From Pseudomonadota bacterium (GTDB lineage: Bacteria; Pseudomonadota; Alphaproteobacteria; Rhizobiales; Devosiaceae): 12,521 nucleotides of DNA. Shown in pieces: positions 1 to 5,889 of this stretch. The notes under the pieces were generated by a model. That model ran no database searches. It was not told where the DNA came from and was given only the letters and a program-made list of their open reading frames with translations. The DNA lies in NCBI GenBank assembly GCA_023437755.1, contig JAEZFJ010000063.1, positions 1 to 12,521 on the forward strand, written 5' to 3'. The translations under genes were made by a program, and so were the position numbers. How positions within the stretch are numbered: position 1 is the stretch's first letter; each line of letters opens with the position of its first letter.

Positions 1-907
1 CACCCCCACTGACGATCAACCGCTCCGGCCGCTGCGGCAAGAGGTCGAGCCCCTTGCCGACCGCTGCGGCGCTGAAGGCGGTGAGGGTTGCCGCACCGGT
101 GGCGAGGTCGAGACCGTCGGCCATGGCCTCGGTGAAGTCGAAGCGGTCGAGGGATTTCGGCCAGGGGGCGGACAGGTAGGGGTGCCGCAGCAGTTCGGTC
201 AGCCGCACTTCATCGACCCGGCCGCTCAGCGCCAGCGCGCCATCCCGGTCCATGTCCCCATGGCCGCTCGCCTTGACGAAATCGTTGATGGGCGCATTGG
301 CGGGACCAGTGTCGAACGCCACCATCTCGTCGGCACCATCCCACCAGGTGACATTGGCGACGCCGCCGAGGTTGAGCACGGCCGTCTCGCCGCGAGCGCC
401 GAGGCCGCGCAGTAGCGCCTGGTGGTAGATGCCAGCGAGCGGGGCACCCTGCCCTCCCGCACGCACATCGGCGGTGCGGAAATCGTACGCGACGCGGACG
501 CCGAGCAGTTGGTGCATCAGGTTGCCGTCGCCGAGCTGGCGGGTGTCACCCTTGCGGTCGGCGCTCGGCGCGCGGTGGAGTACGGACTGGCCGTGGAAAC
601 CAACCACGCCAATCTCGGACAACTGCATGCCGCGGCCTTCGACAAGACGGCGGACGGCATCGGCCTGAGCGCGGGTCAGCGCCGCTTCGGCTTCGGCGAA
701 GATCGTCGGCTCGGGTCCGTCGAAGTTCCAGGCGCGCGCAGCGGCCAGCGTCTCTTCCAGCAGGGAGCGCAGGTTCTCGCCATAGGGCATCAGTTCATAG
801 GGGCCGAACTGGTCCACCGTGACGCCGTCGGTCTTGAGCAGGGCCACGTCGACAAAGCCGTCGAGGGCGGTGCCGGTCATCAGGCCAATGGCCCAGATCG
901 GTTCCAT
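1..907 (-). CDS. anmK: Anhydro-N-acetylmuramic acid kinase, 3' end cut by window edge
   Basis: AnmK cleaves the 1,6-anhydro ring of anhydro-MurNAc and phosphorylates it to MurNAc-6-phosphate in the cytoplasm, a step of cell-wall recycling. About 302 codons are present with no in-frame stop down to base 2. Visible family motifs in order are GLMTGTALDG near residue 7 (ATP-binding loop), GFHGQS, QLGDGNLMHQ, DFRTADVRAGGQGAPL (about residues 140-156), NLGGVANVTW, DTGPANAPINDFV (about 198-210, holding the catalytic Asp region) and PKSLDRFDF. It runs off the window in LIVSGGG, matching the late GGG motif, so roughly 60-70 C-terminal residues are missing. The ATG at 907 has GAGG about 9 bases upstream, partly inside the stop codon of the preceding serine hydrolase gene, 9 bases away, suggesting co-transcription and coupled translation. 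The first motif has one more residue (DGFVDVAL) than the E. coli form (DGVDVVL), a variant I recall from rhizobial AnmK. Identity is secure from the combined motifs. Confidence 0.93.
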   Translation of the reverse strand, partial: MEPIWAIGLMTGTALDGFVDVALLKTDGVTVDQFGPYELMPYGENLRSLLEETLAAARAWNFDGPEPTIFAEAEAALTRAQADAVRRLVEGRGMQLSEIGVVGFHGQSVLHRAPSADRKGDTRQLGDGNLMHQLLGVRVAYDFRTADVRAGGQGAPLAGIYHQALLRGLGARGETAVLNLGGVANVTWWDGADEMVAFDTGPANAPINDFVKASGHGDMDRDGALALSGRVDEVRLTELLRHPYLSAPWPKSLDRFDFTEAMADGLDLATGAATLTAFSAAAVGKGLDLLPQRPERLIVSGG

Positions 908-916
908 GGGGAATCC

Positions 917-1918
917 TCAGTGCTGGTTGATGCGATCGCCGACGGCGCGGCGGAGCGCGAAGATGCCGCTGTCGAAATGGCGGGTGGGATGGACGCGATT
1001 GGTCAGCAGCGTCCAGGCGCGCCCACGGGCAAAATCTATCCAAAGGCCGGTTCCGGTGAACCCCGTATGGCCGATCGTCTCGGGCGAGCACAATTCCCCG
1101 CCGGACCAGCCCACATAGGGCTGCTCCCAACCGTGTGTGCGGCGGGCCGAAAGCGGGGTGCGCATCAGGCCGACGGCGGCGGGAGAAACCGTGTTGCCGG
1201 CCAGCACGCCATGAGCGAAGCCGAGCACGGACGAGACCGTGCCGAACAGGCCGGCGTGACCGGAGCCCTGGAGTGCGGCGCAGTTCTCGTCATGCACCTC
1301 ACCAACAAGCACCCGGCCGCGCCAGGGGCAATGTTCCGTCGCAGCGGAGGTGGACGGGTCGGCAGACCAGGCGAAGCCCTCGCCGGGATCCAGGGCGCGG
1401 ATGGTCTCCCCTTCCAGCCGTTCGATGGCAATGCCGAGCAGGATGAAGTTGATGTCGGAATAGACCGCCGGGCCGGCTTCCCAGTCGCGCTGCAGCACGA
1501 AATGGCGGAGCAGGTTCGGGTCGGTGCCGTAGGTATAGAGCGGGAACACACCTGGGAACGGCGTCTGATGGCCGAGGCACTGGCGGAAGGTGACCTTGCG
1601 CTGCCAGTTGTCGGGATTGTACTGCGCGAAGTCGGGCATGACGCTGGTGATGGGCGCGTCGAGGTCCAGCCTGCCCTGTTCCGCCAGCGCAAGGATTCGC
1701 GGCGTGGTGAACAGCACCTTGGTCAACGAGGCGAGATCGAACCAGGTGCCCTCCTCAATTGACGAGCGATGCGGCACCGTCTGCGCGGCGCCGTCAACCC
1801 TGACGGCACGGTTTCCGGCAGCATCGACGACGCCCAGGATGCCGCCGGGAATCCGACCGGCACTAATGGCAGCGTCCACCAGTTCGAAGGCGTGGTCGAG
1901 GGCAGTATCGAGGCTCAT
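917..1918 (-). CDS. Beta-lactamase-fold serine hydrolase, possibly AmiE-like muropeptide amidase
   Basis: A protein of 333 residues from this start, in the serine beta-lactamase / penicillin-binding-like hydrolase family. Seen: the SxxK nucleophile motif SLTK at residues 64-67, a YSD motif (second catalytic motif, Tyr-153) in VYSDINFILLG, the family signature VGEVHDEN followed by GHAGLFGT, and HTG at 284-286 as the third motif. No signal peptide or membrane segment is visible, so it is predicted cytoplasmic. It lies 9 bases upstream of anmK on the same strand. In Bacillus subtilis a cytoplasmic beta-lactamase-fold enzyme, AmiE (YbbE), removes peptide from MurNAc in a muropeptide-rescue cluster; the same job is inferred here from context, not shown. 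An esterase or D-aminopeptidase is the alternative. The ATG at 1918 is chosen for its AAAGAGAG ribosome site and its position just ahead of the first conserved helix; an ATG at 1960 behind a G-run would add 14 residues. Frame and family are firm, substrate is not. Confidence 0.87.
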   Translation of the reverse strand: MSLDTALDHAFELVDAAISAGRIPGGILGVVDAAGNRAVRVDGAAQTVPHRSSIEEGTWFDLASLTKVLFTTPRILALAEQGRLDLDAPITSVMPDFAQYNPDNWQRKVTFRQCLGHQTPFPGVFPLYTYGTDPNLLRHFVLQRDWEAGPAVYSDINFILLGIAIERLEGETIRALDPGEGFAWSADPSTSAATEHCPWRGRVLVGEVHDENCAALQGSGHAGLFGTVSSVLGFAHGVLAGNTVSPAAVGLMRTPLSARRTHGWEQPYVGWSGGELCSPETIGHTGFTGTGLWIDFARGRAWTLLTNRVHPTRHFDSGIFALRRAVGDRINQH

Positions 1919-1999
1919 GCCGACTCTCTTTCGGGGCAGACTGGCGGGCGGTTCCGTCATAGCCCCCCGCCCCTTCCGGTGCCAGCACGGGATGATGCG

Positions 2000-2025
2000 A
2001 CAAGGGGCCCGACCGGGCCCCTTGT
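2000..2025 (-). terminator. Perfect 11-bp GC-rich hairpin behind the groEL relic
   Basis: Arms ACAAGGGGCCC (2000-2010) and GGGCCCCTTGT (2015-2025) are perfect inverted repeats around a 4-base loop. The hairpin starts 20 bases past the relic's stop codon and sits ahead of the serine hydrolase gene, which suits a groEL transcription terminator. It has no T-tract on either strand (minus-strand continuation is CGCATCATCC), so it would be a weak or non-classical intrinsic terminator, or an RNA 3'-end stabiliser. The hairpin is certain; its function is inferred. Confidence 0.55.
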
Positions 2026-2045
2026 GCAGTCCGTCATCGACGGGA

Positions 2046-2207
2046 CTAGAAGTCCATGCCGCCACCCGGTGTTACCGGCGTAGCTTCCTCGCCTTCCACA
2101 TCCTCAGCCACGATCAGCAGCGGCTTGCCCGACTGAACAACTGATTCAAGAACGGGCAGCAAAGCCTGGAGATTGGAGAGCTTTTTCTCGTGCAGCAGGA
2201 TGTAGGG
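2046..2207 (-). pseudogene. groEL: groEL relic: apical-domain fragment fused to the GroEL C-terminal tail
   Basis: Read from 2207 leftwards, 40 codons match GroEL around E. coli residues 218-257: PYILLHEKK, then LLPVLESVVQSGKPLLI, then VAEDVEGE. This covers apical-domain helix H but stops before helix I. At about 2087 it jumps in frame to EATPVTPGGGMDF and TAG, the recognisable GroEL C-terminus. Roughly 280 residues are missing between the two parts. The N-terminal two-fifths of GroEL, and groES if it was present, are also gone: the CIRCE leader joins straight to the fragment. No ATG precedes the homologous stretch in frame. The only in-frame upstream starts are non-ATG, such as a TTG at 2291 that overlaps the -35-like box, so translation as a protein is doubtful, although an AGGAGG box at about 2209-2214 remains. 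The stretch carries no stop or frameshift, so the loss may be recent or the remnant may be kept for another reason. Most likely a decayed duplicate of a groESL locus. Confidence 0.85.
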
Positions 2208-2254
2208 TCCTCCTATTCCGCCAGAACCGGGGTTCAAGAGGGTGTCGCAAAAAT

Positions 2255-2281
2255 TTGGCACTCTCCGACCAAGAGTGCTGA
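2255..2281 (-). promoter_or_regulatory. CIRCE operator (HrcA binding site)
   Basis: On the minus strand the arms read TCAGCACTC and GAGTGCCAA around exactly 9 bases (TTGGTCGGA). The CIRCE consensus is TTAGCACTC-N9-GAGTGCTAA, so 16 of 18 arm positions match and the GCACTC/GAGTGC core is perfect. CIRCE is the operator of the heat-shock repressor HrcA and normally precedes groESL or dnaK. Here it lies about 48 bases upstream of the groEL relic in the expected orientation, so it is the original groE operator. The leader at 2208-2254 holds no gene; it has a small inverted repeat (GAACC-GG-GGTTC, 2224-2235) and the AGGAGG box. Confidence 0.9.
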
Positions 2282-2285
2282 TTTG

Positions 2286-2291
2286 TGTCAA
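2286..2291 (-). promoter_or_regulatory. Possible -35 box of the groE relic promoter
   Basis: TTGACA on the minus strand is a perfect -35 hexamer, placed 4 bases upstream of the CIRCE arm as in groE promoters repressed by HrcA. The -10 position 17 bases on (TCGGAG, inside CIRCE) is a poor match, so the promoter may be weak or depend on a heat-shock sigma factor. A second candidate, CTTGAA near 2233-2238, resembles an RpoH -35 element. Activity is inferred only. Confidence 0.45.
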
Positions 2292-2345
2292 GCCGCTGTT
2301 CGTGCTGGCCTAATCGGCAGTATGAACCAGCACGGGATTGCTGCC

Positions 2346-2615
2346 ATGACGGATCGCGCCTTTCTCAAGCAGATGGCGGGCTATGGCCTCACCACCGCAC
2401 AGATCCACTACCATCTTCCTGACCAGCCCTCGCTGCTGCAGCTCTTTGTCTGGCAGGAGTACGATCTGGCGCCGAAGTTTCCCGAGCTGAAGGCGTTCCT
2501 CGACTTCTGGTCGCGCGAAATCGAGGGCAAGCTGCACTCGGTCACCGTGGCGCATGCAGGGTTGATCCGCCCGGCCGAGTTCCGCAACGCTGCGGGCCTG
2601 GTGACCCTACACTAA
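2346..2615 (+). CDS. usg: Usg family protein (function unknown)
   Basis: An 89-residue protein of the Usg family, small alphaproteobacterial proteins named after a gene next to trpF in Caulobacter, with no established function. The hallmark core is clear: GYGLTTAQIHYHLPD, then LLQLFVWQEYDLAP, then FPELKAFLDFWSREIEG, then KLHSVTVAH and a C-terminal LVTLH. It is soluble, with no signal peptide or membrane segment. The ATG at 2346 gives the usual family length with a few residues before the conserved core; an ATG at 2322 would add 8 residues. Neither has a strong ribosome site. It is the only plus-strand gene in the window, stands away from any trp gene, and its stop codon overlaps that of the convergent lacI gene by four bases (2612-2615). 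Upstream it faces the CIRCE region of the groEL relic divergently; no convincing promoter of its own could be picked out. Confidence 0.9.
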   Translation: MTDRAFLKQMAGYGLTTAQIHYHLPDQPSLLQLFVWQEYDLAPKFPELKAFLDFWSREIEGKLHSVTVAHAGLIRPAEFRNAAGLVTLH

Positions 2616-3628
2616 CCCGTTCTGGCGAGGCGGCGCGCCGCTACTGCGGCGGCAGGCGCCGGCCCCGAGGATTGCCGCTCGATCAGGTGGCCGCAGAGCA
2701 TCACGCGAACCGGCACGCTCGGGTTGATGCGCTGGTGGATGCGATCGTCGAGGACGCGGGCCAGTCCCGCCCCGATCTCCTGGCCCTGCGTCTTCACGGT
2801 GGTGAGGTTGGGGGTGATCTGGGTGGCAGCAGAGAAGTCGCCGAAGCCGATCACCGTGGCGTCCTGCGGGATCTTGTAGCCCATGCCCATCAGCTCGGAC
2901 ATCGCGGTCAGGGCCAGCCCGTCATGGGCACAGAAGAAGGCGGTGGGGTTGAAGCCCTCGTCCAGCAGTTCGCGGAAGCGGCCCATGAACATCTTTTCGG
3001 AATCGAAGGTGAGTTGGCGCAGTTCGACCTCCGGATGTCGCTCCACCACCTCGCGCAGCCCATAGAGGCGCTCGATGCGGCCGCGGTAGTTCGCCGAACC
3101 CTGCACATAGGCAATGCGACGATGGCCGAGGCCGATCAGGTAGTCGGCGACGGCGGCGCCGGATTCATGGTCGGTGCCGTGCACCATGTCGAAGCGCTCG
3201 AGCGGATCGATCCAGCCGTTGAGCGAGAGCGGAATACCGAGTTCCTTGATCCGGTACTTGCTCTCCTTGAGGTGCGGGCCAACCATCGATACGCCGGCAC
3301 AGGTGCGGGCAAAGGCCTCCACTTCCTCCGGCAGGTGGGTCCAGATCATGCGGGCCTGATAGCCGCGGCGGGCTGCCTCGGCCTGGAAGCCGGACTGCAC
3401 CAGCACCTGGAGTTCGGAGTTCACCAGATCGGTGTCGTGAAAGACGATGCCGAGCACGTTCGGCGTGCTGTCCTGCACCGGCCGCAGATAGCCCATTTCG
3501 GCGGCGACGGACTGCACCATCTGGCGCGTCTCCTCGCTGACCCCGCTCTTGCCCGACAGCGCCCGCGACACCGCGAATTTCGACAGTCCGGTCTTCTCGG
3601 CGATGGTGGCCAGTGTGATGCGCGCCAA
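2612..3628 (-). CDS. LacI-family transcriptional regulator
   Basis: 338 residues, the usual LacI/GalR length. The N-terminal helix-turn-helix lies at residues 4-25 (ITLATIAEKTGLSKFAVSRA) with the typical continuation to GYLRP at 47-50, then a periplasmic-binding-protein-like effector domain at about 57-320 with LGHRRIAYVQG, FFCAHDGLAL and VIGFGD. It is expected to be a dimeric cytoplasmic repressor that releases its operator on binding a sugar. It follows the GH42 gene after 78 bases on the same strand and so is the probable local regulator of the glycosidase/transporter operon; the ligand is unknown. The start is TTG at 3626-3628, chosen because GGGGGA sits 6 bases upstream and the HTH begins three residues in; no ATG fits. 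The C-terminal tail is an Ala/Arg-rich extension (about 320-338) without family conservation. Its TAG stop overlaps the usg stop. Confidence 0.93.
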   Translation of the reverse strand: MARITLATIAEKTGLSKFAVSRALSGKSGVSEETRQMVQSVAAEMGYLRPVQDSTPNVLGIVFHDTDLVNSELQVLVQSGFQAEAARRGYQARMIWTHLPEEVEAFARTCAGVSMVGPHLKESKYRIKELGIPLSLNGWIDPLERFDMVHGTDHESGAAVADYLIGLGHRRIAYVQGSANYRGRIERLYGLREVVERHPEVELRQLTFDSEKMFMGRFRELLDEGFNPTAFFCAHDGLALTAMSELMGMGYKIPQDATVIGFGDFSAATQITPNLTTVKTQGQEIGAGLARVLDDRIHQRINPSVPVRVMLCGHLIERQSSGPAPAAAVAARRLARTG

Positions 3629-3634
3629 TGGCAG

Positions 3635-3640
3635 TCCCCC
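3635..3640 (-). promoter_or_regulatory. Ribosome binding site fixing the lacI TTG start
   Basis: GGGGGA on the minus strand lies 6 bases before the TTG at 3628. It supports a non-ATG start, because no ATG occurs close upstream of the helix-turn-helix in this frame. Confidence 0.6.
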
Positions 3641-3652
3641 GTTTAGCGGCTG

Positions 3653-3691
3653 CTGATAATGCCTCCGTCAGAATAACACAACCTAACGTTG
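3653..3691 (-). promoter_or_regulatory. Candidate lacI promoter with operator-like repeat
   Basis: The 78-base gap between the GH42 stop and the lacI start holds TTGTGT (3676-3681) and TATCAG (3653-3658), 17 bases apart, a mediocre sigma-70-type pair. Just upstream is an inverted repeat CAAC-N5-GTTG (3679-3691) around an AACGTT core with a central CG, a shape that can fit a LacI-family operator, and the gap is visibly more AT-rich than its surroundings. This would allow self-regulation by LacI. The matches are weak. Confidence 0.3.
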
Positions 3692-3706
3692 CGCTTGTTG
3701 TTGCCG

Positions 3707-5812
3707 CTATGCTTGCAGTTCCACGATCAGCACATCGCGGGGCGGAACTGTGAGCTCGCTGGCTTCCACCTGCCCTCCGGGCCAGTAGGTCTCGCCCGTG
3801 CGCACCGGCCGCCCGTCGACGCTGACCGAGACGGTTGCCGCCTCGCGGGTGGGATTGAGCAGCCACAGCACGCACCTGCCTCCTGCCTCGTGCAGGCGCG
3901 CCTGCAGGTTATTGTCGGACAGGACCACGCGCTGCGTGCGGCCCGCCCAGTCGAGCATCGCCGCGAAGTACGCGAGATTGTTGGCCTCGCTCCTCGTGAA
4001 GTAGCCGACCCCCGGATGGGTGCCGACCAGCAGCGTACGGCCTTGGCCGAACTCGTGCTCGACCACCGCGGTCCTGCCGTCGCTGAAGGCGCCGAGGGCT
4101 CGTCCGCCCTGCAGCGAATACGACTGCAGGAACCCACCGCCGCGCACCGGCTGGCCGCGGAAGTCGAAGCCGATGCGGTCGCCGATATCGGGCATGAACT
4201 CGACTTCGTCCTCCCGCACACCGAAAACGGCATCGAGCCCGTGGTTGGGCTGCACCGTGCCGACCTTGCCACGATCGCCGAAATAGCCCGGCGTCGCTTC
4301 GGAGATCAGCGTGCCCCCCTGCTCCACCCAGGCGCGCAGCGCCGCCGCGGTCTGGCTGGTCATGGAGATCGGGTATGGCGCGTAGAGGATGTCGTAGCCG
4401 GCGATATCGTCGATGTGGACCCAGTCGGCCTGCACGCCATTGTCGAAAAAGCCGCGATAGGTGCCCCACATCGCCTGCCGGTAGGTCTCGGGGCAGTGCT
4501 TGTGATTGAGGAGGTAGTCCCAGGCCTGCGCCTCGGGGATCACCAGCAGGCCGATGTCGCCCTTGACCGGACGCGCGGCGAACAGGCGCTGCTGCTCGGG
4601 CGCATTCGCCCATTTGGCGAGGTCGCGGGCCATGTCGGAGCGCGGCGTGCGGCTGCCGTCCATGCCGTAGGAGCCGAAGGCGCCGAACAGCGGGCCATCG
4701 AGCAGCGGCCGGTAGCGCAGGTTCAGCACTCCGGTGGCGCCGGCAGCGAAGGAGGTCATGGTGAGCAGGCGAATATCCTCGGGCTCCATGACGCGGGCGT
4801 CTTCCTTGTCGCGGCCCAGCACCTGCGGCTGCATCCACAGAGGACCACCAGGGCGCTCGGCGTGCCACCACTTCTTGCCGCGGGCGGCGGCGCGGGTGAG
4901 ATCGGGGCCGAAGAAGTTCTGCCATGGCTTGAAGCCGCGGCGGCCGGGCACCCAGGTGAGGCCGTAGAGCTCCACCTTGGATGCAGCCAGCCAGTCGTCC
5001 GAGCCGTTGGAGGCCATGTTGGGGATGGCCCCGCCGACGCCGTGGGCGGCGATCATGCAGTCCTGATCGACGGCGCGGATAGTGTCGATCCGCCACTGCA
5101 TCTGATCGTAGTAGTTTGCCTTCTTGAACTCGAGCCAGTCGAGGTTCTGCGGATAGGCGGCGACTTCGCGCGGGGCCTGGATGTCGTCCCACTCGGCGTA
5201 GGAATAGCGGTACCAGGCCTCTGCCAGCGCATCGAGCGTGCCGTATTTCCGCTGCAGCCAGCGGCGGAAGTCGGCCTGCATCCACTCCGAATAGTCGACA
5301 TCGGCCGAGTAGTTGACCTCGTTCCAGACGTCATAGCCGAGCAGCCCCGGATGGCCCTTGTAGCGGGTGGCGAGCGCGGTGAGGAAGGCGCCGGCGGCCT
5401 CCTTCACCTCGGGGCAGTTCATGGTCAGCGAGCCGGCGCCGCCGCCATTGTGGGCGAAGCCGCCCACGGCCGCGCTGACGCCCATGATCGGCTCGAGCTC
5501 GCGGCCGTCGGCGCGGATCTGGCGGGCATGAGCGAACTTGCGCCAGGCCCAGTCGGGAACGGTGTGGGTGAGTTCGGCGATGACGGTCTTGATGCCGTTT
5601 TTGGCGGCAAGGTCCATCTGCCGATCGTAGTCGTCCCAGTCGTAGACGCCCGGGCGGCGCTCGATGGCGGACCACATGAACCAGTGCCGGAACACGTTGA
5701 GCCCGTCTTCGGAGGCAACGCCGTAGTCGCGCTCCCAATCCTCCCGCGGCGGATTGGACTTGCGGAAGTAAACGGCGCCGAACGGGGTTTGCGGCAGCTT
5801 GTCGAGCGGCAT
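3707..5812 (-). CDS. GH42 family beta-galactosidase-type glycoside hydrolase
   Basis: 701 residues, the usual GH42 length. GH42 enzymes are retaining exo-glycosidases acting on beta-galactosides or, in some members, alpha-L-arabinopyranosides. Seen: an N-terminal (beta/alpha)8 barrel with YGVASEDGLNVFRHWFMWSAIE and GIKTVIAELTHTVPDW; the acid/base Glu in YDVWNEVNY (about residue 165); a likely nucleophile Glu in WWHAERPGGP (about residue 319); then FAAGATGVLNLRYRPL closing the barrel. From about residue 415 come a trimerisation-type domain (DIGLLVIPEAQAWDYLLN, ILYAPYPISMT, WVEQGGTLISEA) and a small C-terminal beta domain. No signal peptide, so it acts inside the cell on imported oligosaccharide. 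The ATG at 5812 is chosen because the family alignment begins there (FGAVYF) and GGAG lies 9 bases upstream; an in-frame start at 5884 would add 24 Arg-rich residues. It is 77 bases downstream of the reductase gene. The exact sugar is not readable from sequence. Confidence 0.92.
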   Translation of the reverse strand: MPLDKLPQTPFGAVYFRKSNPPREDWERDYGVASEDGLNVFRHWFMWSAIERRPGVYDWDDYDRQMDLAAKNGIKTVIAELTHTVPDWAWRKFAHARQIRADGRELEPIMGVSAAVGGFAHNGGGAGSLTMNCPEVKEAAGAFLTALATRYKGHPGLLGYDVWNEVNYSADVDYSEWMQADFRRWLQRKYGTLDALAEAWYRYSYAEWDDIQAPREVAAYPQNLDWLEFKKANYYDQMQWRIDTIRAVDQDCMIAAHGVGGAIPNMASNGSDDWLAASKVELYGLTWVPGRRGFKPWQNFFGPDLTRAAARGKKWWHAERPGGPLWMQPQVLGRDKEDARVMEPEDIRLLTMTSFAAGATGVLNLRYRPLLDGPLFGAFGSYGMDGSRTPRSDMARDLAKWANAPEQQRLFAARPVKGDIGLLVIPEAQAWDYLLNHKHCPETYRQAMWGTYRGFFDNGVQADWVHIDDIAGYDILYAPYPISMTSQTAAALRAWVEQGGTLISEATPGYFGDRGKVGTVQPNHGLDAVFGVREDEVEFMPDIGDRIGFDFRGQPVRGGGFLQSYSLQGGRALGAFSDGRTAVVEHEFGQGRTLLVGTHPGVGYFTRSEANNLAYFAAMLDWAGRTQRVVLSDNNLQARLHEAGGRCVLWLLNPTREAATVSVSVDGRPVRTGETYWPGGQVEASELTVPPRDVLIVELQA

Positions 5813-5889
5813 AGCGGGTAGTCTCCGGGCAACAGGAAGCCGGGCAGCGCCGAGCCGACGCCGCGGAGCTCCCTTGATGGACAATCAGG

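Noticed and set aside
422..1762. 446-codon plus-strand open frame opposite anmK and the serine hydrolase
   Set aside because: No recognisable domain; both minus-strand genes beneath it carry full catalytic motif sets.
2221..2245. GGTTCAA next to an inverted repeat, resembling a tRNA T-arm
   Set aside because: No acceptor, D or anticodon arms can be built around it; it fits the leader of the groE locus.
2046..2291. The 81-codon frame taken as an intact small protein gene
   Set aside because: Its first codon is a TTG overlapping the -35-like TTGACA and the frame runs through CIRCE. Only the portion from 2207 leftwards resembles any protein, so it is called as a groEL relic.
2672..3646. 324-codon plus-strand open frame opposite lacI
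   Set aside because: Shadow of a clear LacI-family gene; composition biased to His, Ala and Gly with no motif.
3689..5821. Very long plus-strand open frame (710 codons) opposite the GH42 gene
   Set aside because: Its translation is low-complexity (Ala, Gly, Val, His, Arg rich) without family motifs, while the opposite strand encodes a clear GH42 enzyme. It is a high-GC shadow frame.
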